The notes under the pieces are model-generated. The model made no database searches. It worked only from the letters and a program-made list of their open reading frames with translations, and was not told the DNA's origin. Of a DNA stretch of 64,000 nt, positions 42,707-50,992 are shown one piece after another. Each line of letters opens with the position of its first letter. The stretch's first letter is position 1. This DNA is from Renibacterium sp. (lineage in GTDB: Bacteria > Actinomycetota > Actinomycetes > Actinomycetales > Micrococcaceae). Position numbers and translations under genes: made by a program. Location of the stretch: positions 62,001 through 126,000 of the forward strand of contig JAFOLH010000014.1 in NCBI GenBank assembly GCA_017419405.1. Direction: 5' to 3'.

Positions 42707-44040
42707 TCATTGTCTTGCGACGACAGAGCCGCAGAGTGCAGCGCAGGACTCACGTCCGGTTCAACGTCGATTTCGGCAGCCTCGCGCAGTCTTGGTGCTG
42801 ACGGGGTCCAAGTCTTCAGATTTTGGCCGACATTTTCGTAACAACCATAAATCGCGTCCAGCACTGAGTCTATGAAGGAACCGCGCCCGACTCCGCGCTT
42901 CGTTCCCAACGAGGACTGACTCGCAACTCGGAACATTCGAAGTTCTTTCAGGGGGTCAGCGATCAACGTCGCGGGATTCTCCCGTGCCGTTTTCAGCAAC
43001 TGAGCCTCAACGTTTCGCGACCGAGCCGCAAATGACTCAACCCGGATGCTCTCCGGAGCATCTTTGAGCTGCCGAATCAGCCAATTTACCCGAGTGAGCG
43101 AGCGCCCCTGCTCGGGTGCCGCGATATCCATATGACAAGTTACCTTGCCTGCTCGGATATCCACCAAGACAGAAACCGGGCTGACGGACTGCGGGATCCG
43201 GATCGCTGATTCCATAACCCCGTTCGCCACCAGGGATTGAGCGAGCACTGAAGTCTTCAACTGTGGATCACTCTGTTCTTGTCTAGATAGCACGGGCGTC
43301 ACCTCGGTTCCGAGGCGTCGCCCAAGCTGCAGACACGCGAAACGAATGAGGGCTTCGAACCTACTAGCGACTTCCATCACTCCGCGGTCGGCAGACCTGA
43401 GCGTCCCTTCAAGAATGGACTCGCGAACACTAACCCAGTGCGAGCCCATGTCATCGAAGTTCAACGCACCCGACCTCGGGTGCTCAAGGTATCGAATGAG
43501 CTCGCCTAGGATCCAAGACTGATCCGGGTCGGCTACACCCTTATGCTCTTTCTGCACCACCGCGTAGGTGAGGATTTCGGTCCAGGACAGATGCACCAGG
43601 TCGACTTTCCGAAGCTTTCGCTTGTCTACTGAGGTCGGGTGCTGTCCGTGAACTGGGGGAATCTCATTGGAGATGGTCAAAACACAGTCGAAGCCGTTTT
43701 CCCTCGCGATATCAAGATAGTTTTCCAACTGAACCTGATCGAGCTGATTCGATCCAGTTTTTACCTCTACCAAGGCCGTCCAAGACTTCTGGCCTCGCCG
43801 ACATCTGATCAAGCCGTCGGGATAAAGCTTCTTCTCGCCGAGTTCGAAAGGAACCTCAATGAATGTCTCCACCGAGGTGTTGGGCGCTCCGAACTGAGAA
43901 GTCACTACGCGTCCGAACTCTTTGACCGACGACATGACCGCAAGAAGTGCTGAAGTGGCCCGCCTTTCCTGCTCCTCAGCCCCATTGATTCCCGAAGTGG
44001 GAATGAGCCGAGCGACATTCCATGACGGTTCTTCAGACAT
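42703..44040 (-). CDS. PD-(D/E)XK-nuclease-like protein, between direct repeats
   Basis: A 445-residue protein from ATG 44040 behind GGAGGA. Residues 60-100 read FIEVPFELGEKKLYPDGLIR and then TALVEVKTGSNQL, giving the nuclease-type Asp75, Glu92 and Lys94. The C-terminal half holds NWLIRQLKDAP and the very conserved-looking GTKRGVGRGSFIDSVLDAI. From memory, similar proteins occur widely in actinobacteria as unnamed or stress-response proteins; no function is proven. Codon use and GC are visibly lower than in the flanking genes. The gene is the only one between two perfect 28-bp direct repeats, and no recombinase gene is present. A nuclease or defence role is inference. Confidence 0.75.
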   Translation of the reverse strand: MSEEPSWNVARLIPTSGINGAEEQERRATSALLAVMSSVKEFGRVVTSQFGAPNTSVETFIEVPFELGEKKLYPDGLIRCRRGQKSWTALVEVKTGSNQLDQVQLENYLDIARENGFDCVLTISNEIPPVHGQHPTSVDKRKLRKVDLVHLSWTEILTYAVVQKEHKGVADPDQSWILGELIRYLEHPRSGALNFDDMGSHWVSVRESILEGTLRSADRGVMEVASRFEALIRFACLQLGRRLGTEVTPVLSRQEQSDPQLKTSVLAQSLVANGVMESAIRIPQSVSPVSVLVDIRAGKVTCHMDIAAPEQGRSLTRVNWLIRQLKDAPESIRVESFAARSRNVEAQLLKTARENPATLIADPLKELRMFRVASQSSLGTKRGVGRGSFIDSVLDAIYGCYENVGQNLKTWTPSAPRLREAAEIDVEPDVSPALHSAALSSQDNE

Positions 44041-44086
44041 TTTTCCTCCGACAGTCTATTTGTCCATGAATGTTGGCCTCGATTGC

Positions 44087-44108
44087 TCAAACAATAACGG
44101 CCGTTTGA
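44087..44108 (-). promoter_or_regulatory. Inverted repeat upstream of the PD-(D/E)XK-like gene
   Basis: TCAAAC (44087-44092) and GTTTGA (44103-44108) are inverted, with AACGGCCGTT, itself a palindrome, between them. It lies 47-68 bases upstream of the gene start in AT-rich DNA and may be its operator. Confidence 0.45.
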
Positions 44109-44166
44109 ACTATTTCATAGACTTAACTCTTGTCGAATTGACCTGGGTACGTCTGGAAATCAGAAA

Positions 44167-44194
44167 CGGGCGGCCTAGCGGAAGGCCGGCTCAC
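44167..44194. repeat. Right 28-bp direct repeat, in the thioesterase 3' end
   Basis: Same 28 bases as 42679-42706. This copy contains the last codons (GEPAFR) and the stop of the thioesterase gene, so insertion at this site would leave that gene intact. It has the same CGGCCT-AGCGGA-AGGCCG core (44171-44188). Confidence 0.85.
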
Positions 44195-44639
44195 CGACCA
44201 GTGCAGCCAACCGTTCGCGGTGCTGCGGCGCCACCCGGAGGAGTTTGGCTGCTGGCTCGTCGAAGAATGCCAACACGGTCTCGGCGATCACGCATTTGGT
44301 GCCCGCGGCGGGGTCATAGATCGCATAGGCCAACGTGATGCTGGCACCCTTGAGCGAGCTGACCCAGAGCTCTACGCGCGCCGGGATGTTCCGGTAATTC
44401 AGCGGAGCAAGGTACTTGATCCGGTGTTCCACCACCAGAATCTGCACCCCGGCCGGCAAATCATTGAACACCGGAATCGCCACTTCGTCACCCGGCAATC
44501 CGGTACCGGCCGGCTGCCCGAAAGCATGCACCCGGGCTTCTTCGAGGATTCGCACGATCTCGACATTGTTGATGTGCCCGTAGGCATCCATATCGCCCCA
44601 CCGCATGGGGATCCGCAGAGTCAGCCGATTTTCCGTCAC
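44175..44639 (-). CDS. Acyl-CoA thioesterase (hotdog fold)
   Basis: A 154-residue 4HBT-type enzyme that hydrolyses acyl-CoA or similar thioesters. The family opening is RIPMRWGDMDAYGHINNVEI with the active-site Asp in GDMDAYGHINN, then EHRIKYLAPLNYRNIPARVE. Its last codons form the right 28-bp repeat. Its promoter region is shared with the divergent oxidoreductase. Without the insertion it would lie about 60 bases before the dienelactone-hydrolase gene on the same strand. Confidence 0.9.
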   Translation of the reverse strand: MTENRLTLRIPMRWGDMDAYGHINNVEIVRILEEARVHAFGQPAGTGLPGDEVAIPVFNDLPAGVQILVVEHRIKYLAPLNYRNIPARVELWVSSLKGASITLAYAIYDPAAGTKCVIAETVLAFFDEPAAKLLRVAPQHRERLAALVGEPAFR

Positions 44640-44783
44640 AGGACTACGCTACCGCCGTCGGGCCAGCCGCCGACGCCGCAGCGCGATGCCGCGGACCGCC
44701 GGAATTGGCCCTTCGGGAATATTCCATGCGGCCCGCATTGCTGAAGCCTCCGTACGGCATTGCACAACCTTGGGGGAACCGAC

Positions 44784-45788
44784 ATGACCAACAGCACCCG
44801 GATCGAAATGACATCACGGCCAGAGGGCTGGCCCACGCTGGAGAACTTCACCGTGGTGGAGGCCGAATTGCCGCCTTTGGCAGAAGGCGAAGTGCGGGTG
44901 AAGAACGAGTTCATCTCGCTCGATCCGTACATGCGCGGCCTGATGGATGACACTGACGTCGATATCGACGGCCCGCCCTATCAGCTCAACCAGCCCCTGT
45001 CCGGCGGCGCGGTGGGCCACGTGGTGGAAAGCCGGCACCCCGATCTGCCAGTGGGCACCGCAGTGCAGCACGATCACGGCTGGCGGGACATCGCCCAAGG
45101 CCCGGCAGAAGATTTCCAACAGCTCAACCCGACGCTCCCGCTTTCCAGCTACCTCGGAATCCTCGGGCTCACCGGGATGACCGCCTGGTCCGGTCTGCTC
45201 TCGGTCGGCCGGTTCAAGGAAGGCGATGCCGTGTTCGTCTCCGGCGCGGCCGGTGCCGTCGGTTCGGTCGTCGGGCAGATCGCCAAACTCAAGGGCGCAT
45301 CGTTGGTGGTCGGCTCCGCCGGAAGCGCCGAAAAAGTCGCCACCCTGCTGGACAAGTACCACTTCGACCGTGCGTTCAATTACAAAGACGGCCCGGTCGG
45401 CGAACAGCTCAAGACCGCTGCCCCGGACGGCATCGACCTGTACTTCGACAATGTCGGCGGCGAACATCTGACCGCCGCCATCGACTCGCTCAACCTCTTC
45501 GGCAGGATCACTGCCTGCGGCATGAGCTCCATCTACAACGCCACCGAGCCGCAGCCGGGGCCGGACAATCTGATCATGGTGATCGACAAACGCCTGAGCA
45601 TCAACGGGCTCATCGCCTATGACTTCTACGACCGGTTCGCCGAGTTCGAAAAAGAGATGAGCGACTGGATCCGGGACGGGAAGATCCACTACGACGAGAC
45701 GATCATCGACGGTATCGAAAACGCCCCGCAGGCGTTCCTGGATCTGCTCGCCGGCGCGAACACCGGGAAGACCGTAGTCCGGATCTGA
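44784..45788 (+). CDS. NADP-dependent medium-chain oxidoreductase (CurA/PTGR type)
   Basis: A 334-residue zinc-free enone reductase. Family features are FISLDPYMRGLMDD, GGAVGHVVESRHPD, LGLTGMTAWSGLLSVG, and the NADP site VSGAAGAVGSVVGQIAKLKG; ITACGMSSIYN comes later. ATG 44784 is chosen over ATG 44760 because GGGGGAA lies five bases ahead. It likely reduces conjugated carbonyls. A strong terminator follows. Confidence 0.9.
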   Translation: MTNSTRIEMTSRPEGWPTLENFTVVEAELPPLAEGEVRVKNEFISLDPYMRGLMDDTDVDIDGPPYQLNQPLSGGAVGHVVESRHPDLPVGTAVQHDHGWRDIAQGPAEDFQQLNPTLPLSSYLGILGLTGMTAWSGLLSVGRFKEGDAVFVSGAAGAVGSVVGQIAKLKGASLVVGSAGSAEKVATLLDKYHFDRAFNYKDGPVGEQLKTAAPDGIDLYFDNVGGEHLTAAIDSLNLFGRITACGMSSIYNATEPQPGPDNLIMVIDKRLSINGLIAYDFYDRFAEFEKEMSDWIRDGKIHYDETIIDGIENAPQAFLDLLAGANTGKTVVRI

Positions 45789-45790
45789 TC

Positions 45791-45845
45791 CCAGCCCAAT
45801 GCGTCCCGCCGGATTCGAGCTGTTCGGCGGGACGCATTGGGCTGG
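45791..45845 (+). terminator. Strong terminator after the oxidoreductase
   Basis: A perfect 21-bp stem (45791-45811 with 45825-45845) opens CCAGCCCAATGCGTCCCGCC. The loop has 13 bases. It ends the plus-strand gene and also faces the convergent Fic gene. Confidence 0.88.
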
Positions 45846-45875
45846 CTCTCTGCACGGAGCAACCTTGGAAATCCG

Positions 45876-47072
45876 CTAGTAACCGTCTTCCAAAATACCC
45901 GGCAAGAAGTTCTTGAGCGCCAACTCGCGAACCAAAAAAGGCGTGAGGCTATTCGGGCTCATCGCCATTCGATAGCTTCGTTTTCCCGGCTCAGTGGGTA
46001 CCAGTAACCTCTGATCCAGCAGCCTGCGGATGGCTTGGCTACGAGTTGCGGCCGAGCCCGGGAAAACATCGACTAGATCAGCCGCCTTGACGGTGCCAAG
46101 AGAGGCAGTTCTGAAAATGGCCTCGGCATCTTGCCGGGTAAGCCTTCCGCTGGCCAAAGCCCGCCGTATTGCGGGCAGCGTGATCTGACCGGTTACATAT
46201 GCTGGATCCGCAAGCATTTGAGACCTCTTGAGATCAGCCAGGAGGCCACTGAGCACATATTCGCTCCACCTGATCAAGGACTCCGCGCTCAACGAGTCGG
46301 CATCTTCAAGTCGTTCATAGTACCGTTCCCGGTCCGCACCGAAGACTGCAGTGAGATTCAATGTCCGATAGCCGGAGATGTCCTGAAAGCCCAGGCTACG
46401 CAAGGTGGCATAGGTGAGTAGGCGCGCTACCCTTCCATTGCCGTTGCTGAAGGGGTGGATCCACACGAAACGATGATGTGCGAGAGCGATCTTGAGCATT
46501 TGGAATCGTTGTTCAACCGGATTGTTGATGAATTCGAGCAGCATCGACATGTCCGCGTGCACGTCCCCAGGAGGCGGCGGTGCATGTTTCGATCCCGAAA
46601 TGCTGACCTCGCCAAGCCGGTAGGCCCCTGGCGTTCGATCCCCTTCCCGCCGCAAACCTGTAGTGGTAATCCGATGAAGCTCTCTGACGTGCCCGTGCGT
46701 GACGATAGTCCCGGTCTTGATCTCTTTGTCGATGAAGTCTGTCGCGTCCTGAATCTGCAGAATCTCACTAACCCCATCATCCAGATGACGCACATTTCGA
46801 TCTTCTGCATCAAGCTCGCGGGCGGCACCCGCGACCACGTCGACGATTGTCGTTCGATTTCCTTCTATCCGCGAACTGGTCACACTCGTCATCAACTGGA
46901 AGAGCGACTTGAGCTCCTCGAACTGGCCCGCCCCGGCCGCACCGCTCTTCAAGTCCCCGCGCATCTTCTCAAGCTCGATGACGACCTCGGTAAGCGTCGA
47001 AGCGTAAGGGAAGTCGGGAAACTCGATCGATTCCACTCGATACTCCCTGGATTTAAGCCGACGTCTAATCAT
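45876..47072 (-). CDS. Fic-family protein (AMP transferase type)
   Basis: A 398-residue protein. The Fic motif is HPFSNGNGRVAR (206-217), complete with catalytic His206. An inhibitory-helix motif S66-SRI-E70-G71 lies on the N-terminal side, as in class II Fic proteins, so activity is probably self-limited. A DNA-binding-like winged region lies near the C-terminus (LTRQDAEAIFRTASLGTVKA). Fic enzymes usually add AMP to a Ser, Thr or Tyr of a target; the target is unknown. The gene sits in AT-richer DNA. The 123 bases upstream hold AT-rich, gene-free sequence. Confidence 0.9.
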   Translation of the reverse strand: MIRRRLKSREYRVESIEFPDFPYASTLTEVVIELEKMRGDLKSGAAGAGQFEELKSLFQLMTSVTSSRIEGNRTTIVDVVAGAARELDAEDRNVRHLDDGVSEILQIQDATDFIDKEIKTGTIVTHGHVRELHRITTTGLRREGDRTPGAYRLGEVSISGSKHAPPPPGDVHADMSMLLEFINNPVEQRFQMLKIALAHHRFVWIHPFSNGNGRVARLLTYATLRSLGFQDISGYRTLNLTAVFGADRERYYERLEDADSLSAESLIRWSEYVLSGLLADLKRSQMLADPAYVTGQITLPAIRRALASGRLTRQDAEAIFRTASLGTVKAADLVDVFPGSAATRSQAIRRLLDQRLLVPTEPGKRSYRMAMSPNSLTPFLVRELALKNFLPGILEDGY

Positions 47073-47195
47073 TATTTAAAGACTGATGCCTACTTTACAA
47101 GAAAAATGACGCAAAAACCACGAAGATCCAACCACATGAATTAAAGTGCATCGATCCCTGATTTAAATTCTCAGCATCAAGCCCACGCGCTCCCA

Positions 47196-48320
47196 CTAGC
47201 TCCCCGGCACGAGCAACCGGCGCACCACGGCGCCGTCGGCGAGTGCGTCCAAGCTTTCGTTGACGGCGCTGAGCGGCCTGGTGTCGGTGTGCAGCAGCTC
47301 CACCGGCAAGCGGCCGTCCCGCCACAATTGCAGGTATCGCGGAATGTCCCGCGATGGCGCCGCGTCGCCCATGTATGAGCCCAGCAGCCGTTTACCGGTG
47401 CCCGCGAACTGGAGCGCCTGAACCGTCAATTGCTGATCGGGGTGCGGCAGCCCCACCGAGACCAAGGCACCGCCGCGGGCCAACAAGCCCAAACCGGCCG
47501 CCATCACGTTCGCGCTGCCGACGGCTTCGATCACGACGTCGGCGCCGCCGTCGAGGTGGTCCGCAGCCAACCCGGCTGCAGCCTCGGGGCTGCCGGCGAG
47601 TTTCGCCCCGCAGCGCAGCGCCAGTTCTTGCTTGGACTCCAGCGGATCGATCGCGATCACCGCGACCCCGTCGATCTGCGCCGCCGCCATCACCGCCATC
47701 AGCCCGACCGCGCCCAACCCGAAGACGATCACCGACTGCCCCGGCTGCACCTCTGCGGTATTGAGCACTGCACCCACCCCGGTCAACGCCGCGCAGCCGA
47801 ACAGCGCGGCGACATCGAGCGGCACGTCCTCGTCCAACGGCACCAACGACTCGCGCGCCACAACGGCGAACTCCGCAAAGGCCGAGATGCCCAAATGGTG
47901 ATTGATCCGCTCGCCGGACCGGCTGCGCAAAAGCGCCTCCCCGTGCAACAAATCCCCGCTGCCGTTGGCTTCGGCGCCCCGGTAGCAGAGCGCCGGCCGG
48001 CCGGCCGAACATGCCCGGCAACTCCCGCAGGCCGGCACGAAGACCATCACCACGGCTTGCCCCAGCTGCAGATCAGAAACCCCGTCACCGAGGCCGGCCA
48101 CCACCCCCGCCGCTTCGTGCCCCAACGCCATCGGCAGCGGCCGCAGCCGGGATCCGTTGACCACGGAGAGGTCCGAATGGCACAAGCTCGCCCGTTCGAT
48201 CCGGACCAGGACTTCACCGGCCCGCGGCTGCGGAATCTCCAGCTCGAGGAGCTGCAACGGCAGGCTGCGCGCATAGGGACGCCCGGCCTCGGAGGTGGTC
48301 AGCACCGCAGATTGCATCAT
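47196..48320 (-). CDS. Zinc-dependent alcohol dehydrogenase (class III-like)
   Basis: A 374-residue dehydrogenase. Catalytic zinc ligands lie in SLCHSDLSVVNG and ALGHEAAGVV; structural zinc is bound by VPACGSCRACSAGRPALC; the NAD site is VIVFGLGAVGLMAVMAAAQ. ATG 48320 (or 48317) is chosen; the frame remains open to 48650 but that part is out of character. No ribosome site is clear. The substrate is unknown. Its stop codon lies in an imperfect repeat related to a sequence beyond the Fic gene. Confidence 0.88.
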   Translation of the reverse strand: MMQSAVLTTSEAGRPYARSLPLQLLELEIPQPRAGEVLVRIERASLCHSDLSVVNGSRLRPLPMALGHEAAGVVAGLGDGVSDLQLGQAVVMVFVPACGSCRACSAGRPALCYRGAEANGSGDLLHGEALLRSRSGERINHHLGISAFAEFAVVARESLVPLDEDVPLDVAALFGCAALTGVGAVLNTAEVQPGQSVIVFGLGAVGLMAVMAAAQIDGVAVIAIDPLESKQELALRCGAKLAGSPEAAAGLAADHLDGGADVVIEAVGSANVMAAGLGLLARGGALVSVGLPHPDQQLTVQALQFAGTGKRLLGSYMGDAAPSRDIPRYLQLWRDGRLPVELLHTDTRPLSAVNESLDALADGAVVRRLLVPGS

Positions 48321-48576
48321 GGGGTGGATGCTACTCTGTAGCGGTAACCCCGTGAAGTTTTCTAAGGAAACGGTATGCGATTCGCAGCCATCGGAAGCGA
48401 GGCGGCCGCATCGGCCTGCATCGCTTCGGGCTCCGCGTCGAGGCACGGCTGAGCTTTCCGACATAGCTCCCCCGGCCTTCGGCGCTTTGAGCAATTCAGT
48501 GCAAGTCGGCGCTTTTGCCATGCCCGCGCCTGGTTCGCCGCTTGCACCCGAAATTTCCGAAGACAGGGTCATTCCA

Positions 48577-49068
48577 ATGCAAAAATTTTCCGTCGACGAC
48601 ATCCGTCGCAGCTTCGTCAATGCCTCGCGCAGCGAAGTCAAAGCCATCAACTTCCCGGCCGATTTCGACCAGTTCGATTGGGAACAACTCGATTATCTGG
48701 GCTGGCGAGACCCCAAGATGCCGCAGCGCGGCTACTTGGTCTTCCCTGCGGACACCGGCCTGGTCGGCATCGCCTTGCGGGCACCCGAAGGCGGCAGCGG
48801 CAAGATCCGCAAAATCATCTGCGATCTGTGCCGCGATGTCCGTTCCGAAACCGACGTCTACCTCTACGTCGCCCGGCGCGCCGGTCATGCCGGCCGGGAT
48901 GGCAACACCGTGGGAACCCTGATCTGTTCCGATTTCCGGTGTTCGCGCAATGTCCGGGCCGAGGTATCGGCCAGTCGACGGCACGCCGACTGGGATACCA
49001 CCCGGGCGCTGCAGATCGAGGCGCTCACCGAACGCACCGCGAAGTTCGTGGCCCGGGTAACCGGCTGA
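48577..49068 (+). CDS. FBP-domain protein (FusB-like zinc finger)
   Basis: A 163-residue protein with the C-terminal treble-clef zinc finger of fusidic-acid-resistance/elongation-factor-G-binding proteins: cysteines 82 and 85 in ICDLCRD and 117 and 122 in ICSDFRC. The family can free elongation factor G from stalled ribosomes. The N-terminus of FusB is lacking, so activity on the drug is uncertain. ATG 48577 is the first good start; upstream 48321-48576 holds only promoters. Confidence 0.85.
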   Translation: MQKFSVDDIRRSFVNASRSEVKAINFPADFDQFDWEQLDYLGWRDPKMPQRGYLVFPADTGLVGIALRAPEGGSGKIRKIICDLCRDVRSETDVYLYVARRAGHAGRDGNTVGTLICSDFRCSRNVRAEVSASRRHADWDTTRALQIEALTERTAKFVARVTG

Positions 49069-49096
49069 TCCACCGCAGGCCCGTCCAATCCGGGAC

Positions 49097-49124
49097 TGCA
49101 GTGGGCTGGGACGTCCCAGCCCAC
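49097..49124 (+). terminator. Perfect 28-bp palindrome after the FBP gene
   Basis: CAGTGGGCTGGGAC joined to GTCCCAGCCCACTG with no loop base. It lies between convergent genes and probably stops transcription from both sides. A further GGCCTGCGGGCAGGCC hairpin lies at 49144-49159. Confidence 0.75.
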
Positions 49125-49167
49125 TGAACGCGTCCTTGGGCCGGGCCTGCGGGCAGGCCCCGGGCGG

Positions 49168-50352
49168 CTAAGCCGGCAACGCGGCCAGCATGGCGTCCAT
49201 GGCTTGTTCCAGGATGCCCGGCGTCGTGCCGAAATTGAGCCGCAGGCAATTCAGGCTGTCCGCGCCGCAGGAACTTCCCGGCACGAAGGCCAGTTTCGCC
49301 TCGCGCAAAAAGTACGACGCCGGCCCCTCATCGGCCCGGTAGCGCGCGCCGAGATCGACCTCGGTGAAGTCGAGCCAGGCCAGATACGTCGCTTCCGGGG
49401 CGATCGCTTTCAGCCCCGGAACCGCGGCCAGACGCTCGAACAGGAATTGCCGGTTGGACCGCAGTTGGCCGAGCAAGCCGTCCAACCAGGGCGAGCCATT
49501 CCGGTAGGCCGCCGTCGAAGCCCGCACCCCGAGCGGGGATACCCCGTGGGTCTCGCCAAGGGTCCAGGCATCCCAGGCGGTCCGGTCCGCGGCGCTGCCC
49601 ACAATCGCCTGGGCCGCACACAAACCGGGCAGATTCCAGGCTTTCGAGGTCGATACCAAGGTCAGCGTGTGCGCAAAAGCAGTGTCATTGACCGAGGCAT
49701 ACGGCACGTGCACCCGGTCGTAAGTCAACGGGCCGTGGATCTCGTCCGAAACCACCCGGGCGCCATACCGGTCCACAAGTCCGGCAATGGCCGCGGACTC
49801 GGCGCTGCTGAAGGTCTTGCCGAGCGGATTGTGCGGATTCGTCAGCAGCAATGTGCCCGCCCCGGCCCGCAGCGCCTGTTCGACGCCGGCCAAATCCAGG
49901 ACCCAACGCCCGCCCGCTTCGATGAACCGGACCTCGATGATCTCCCGGCCCATCGAACGGACCAGCTCGAAGAAGGGCATGTAGGCGGGCACCGGCAGGA
50001 TCACGGCACTGCCGGGCTTGCTGAACGCGTCGATCCCCCACCGGACCCCGGTGAGCACTTCCGGCAGGATCCGCATCGCCTCGGGCTCGAAGGACCAGTC
50101 ATAGCGGGCGGCACTGAATTCGGCCAGGGCCGCCGCCAACGCCGGCTGCCGTGGCGAGGCGTAGCCGAAGGACTCTTCCTGGACCGCCCGGTGGAGTTCG
50201 TCGACGATCACCGGAGCGGTGGCGAAATCCATCTCCGCGACCCAGAGCGGCAGCACGTCCTCCGGGTGGAGATTCCATTTGATCCCCTGCCGGGCGCGCA
50301 GCGTCCGGGCTGTGGGCGAACTGAAATCGAAACTCGCTGGCTCTGGATTCAC
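49168..50352 (-). CDS. MalY/PatB-type PLP-dependent aminotransferase (C-S lyase)
   Basis: A 394-residue fold-type I PLP enzyme. The cofactor lysine is Lys237 in VSTSKAWNLPG; TNPHNPLGKTF and VVSDEIHGPLTY are other family marks. MalY/PatB enzymes act as cystathionine beta-lyases, and in E. coli MalY also affects a regulator. It stands in front of a thioesterase gene on the same strand (16 bases apart) that it follows in transcription. Confidence 0.9.
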   Translation of the reverse strand: MNPEPASFDFSSPTARTLRARQGIKWNLHPEDVLPLWVAEMDFATAPVIVDELHRAVQEESFGYASPRQPALAAALAEFSAARYDWSFEPEAMRILPEVLTGVRWGIDAFSKPGSAVILPVPAYMPFFELVRSMGREIIEVRFIEAGGRWVLDLAGVEQALRAGAGTLLLTNPHNPLGKTFSSAESAAIAGLVDRYGARVVSDEIHGPLTYDRVHVPYASVNDTAFAHTLTLVSTSKAWNLPGLCAAQAIVGSAADRTAWDAWTLGETHGVSPLGVRASTAAYRNGSPWLDGLLGQLRSNRQFLFERLAAVPGLKAIAPEATYLAWLDFTEVDLGARYRADEGPASYFLREAKLAFVPGSSCGADSLNCLRLNFGTTPGILEQAMDAMLAALPA

Positions 50353-50368
50353 AGCGCCATGCTACGCG

Positions 50369-50926
50369 CTAACGGCTCCAGCTGAACGGCGCAGGTTTGC
50401 GGGCACCCGGCAAGGCGACGTCGGCCCGCCAGGTGTGGATCCAGTCCGGCAACACCAAATCCGCCGGAGGCTCGCCGACCAGCGCGAAAAGCTCCGCGTT
50501 GCTCACCGGCTTGCCCTTGTGCACCAACCGCATCGCCATGAACGCCCGGACGTAGACATCGCCGTCGACCACCATGCACTGCTCGAAATACATCGCCCGC
50601 TCGTCGAAGCCGATCACCCGGGTTTCCATCGTGTACTTCTGCCAGAGCTCGATTGATTTGCGGAAGGAGATGGTTTCCGCACTCATCACCGGCGTCCATT
50701 TCCGGGCCCGGATCGCTTTCCACATCCCGGAGCGCATCATCAGGTCGAACCGGCCCAGGTCCATGAGCGAAAAGTACATGCCGTTGTTGATGTGCCCGGC
50801 AATGTCGATATCCGTCGGCCAAGCCCGCATCCGCACCGAAGTGTGCGCCCACAGGCTGGTCGCGGCTTGGCGCGACGAAACGAAAAAATGCCAGATGGTC
50901 CGCAGTAACAGGTGCATGTTTTTCAT
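50369..50926 (-). CDS. Acyl-CoA thioesterase-like protein (hotdog fold)
   Basis: A 185-residue protein with RAWPTDIDIAGHINNGMYFS, where the conserved Asp and the HINNG turn fit the 4HBT/THEM6-like fold, and a single hydrophobic N-terminal stretch that may bind the membrane. It is followed 16 bases later by the MalY gene. It is divergent from the S10 peptidase gene with 66 bases between the starts. Confidence 0.8.
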   Translation of the reverse strand: MKNMHLLLRTIWHFFVSSRQAATSLWAHTSVRMRAWPTDIDIAGHINNGMYFSLMDLGRFDLMMRSGMWKAIRARKWTPVMSAETISFRKSIELWQKYTMETRVIGFDERAMYFEQCMVVDGDVYVRAFMAMRLVHKGKPVSNAELFALVGEPPADLVLPDWIHTWRADVALPGARKPAPFSWSR

Positions 50927-50992
50927 GTTACTGGGGAGTTCAGCAACGTTTTCCCTCGTCCCGGATACATTTTCTGCAATAGGCTCGGAAGC

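Noticed and set aside
43639..43953. A 104-codon open frame on the plus strand in the 1488-bp element, considered as a partner gene.
   Set aside because: It lies fully opposite the PD-(D/E)XK-like gene, has no ribosome site, and its translation shows no domain.
48321..48576. Gap upstream of the FBP gene, considered as an N-terminal extension of it or of the dehydrogenase.
   Set aside because: Open frames exist on both strands, but the translations do not match either family, and both genes have full-length domains without it.
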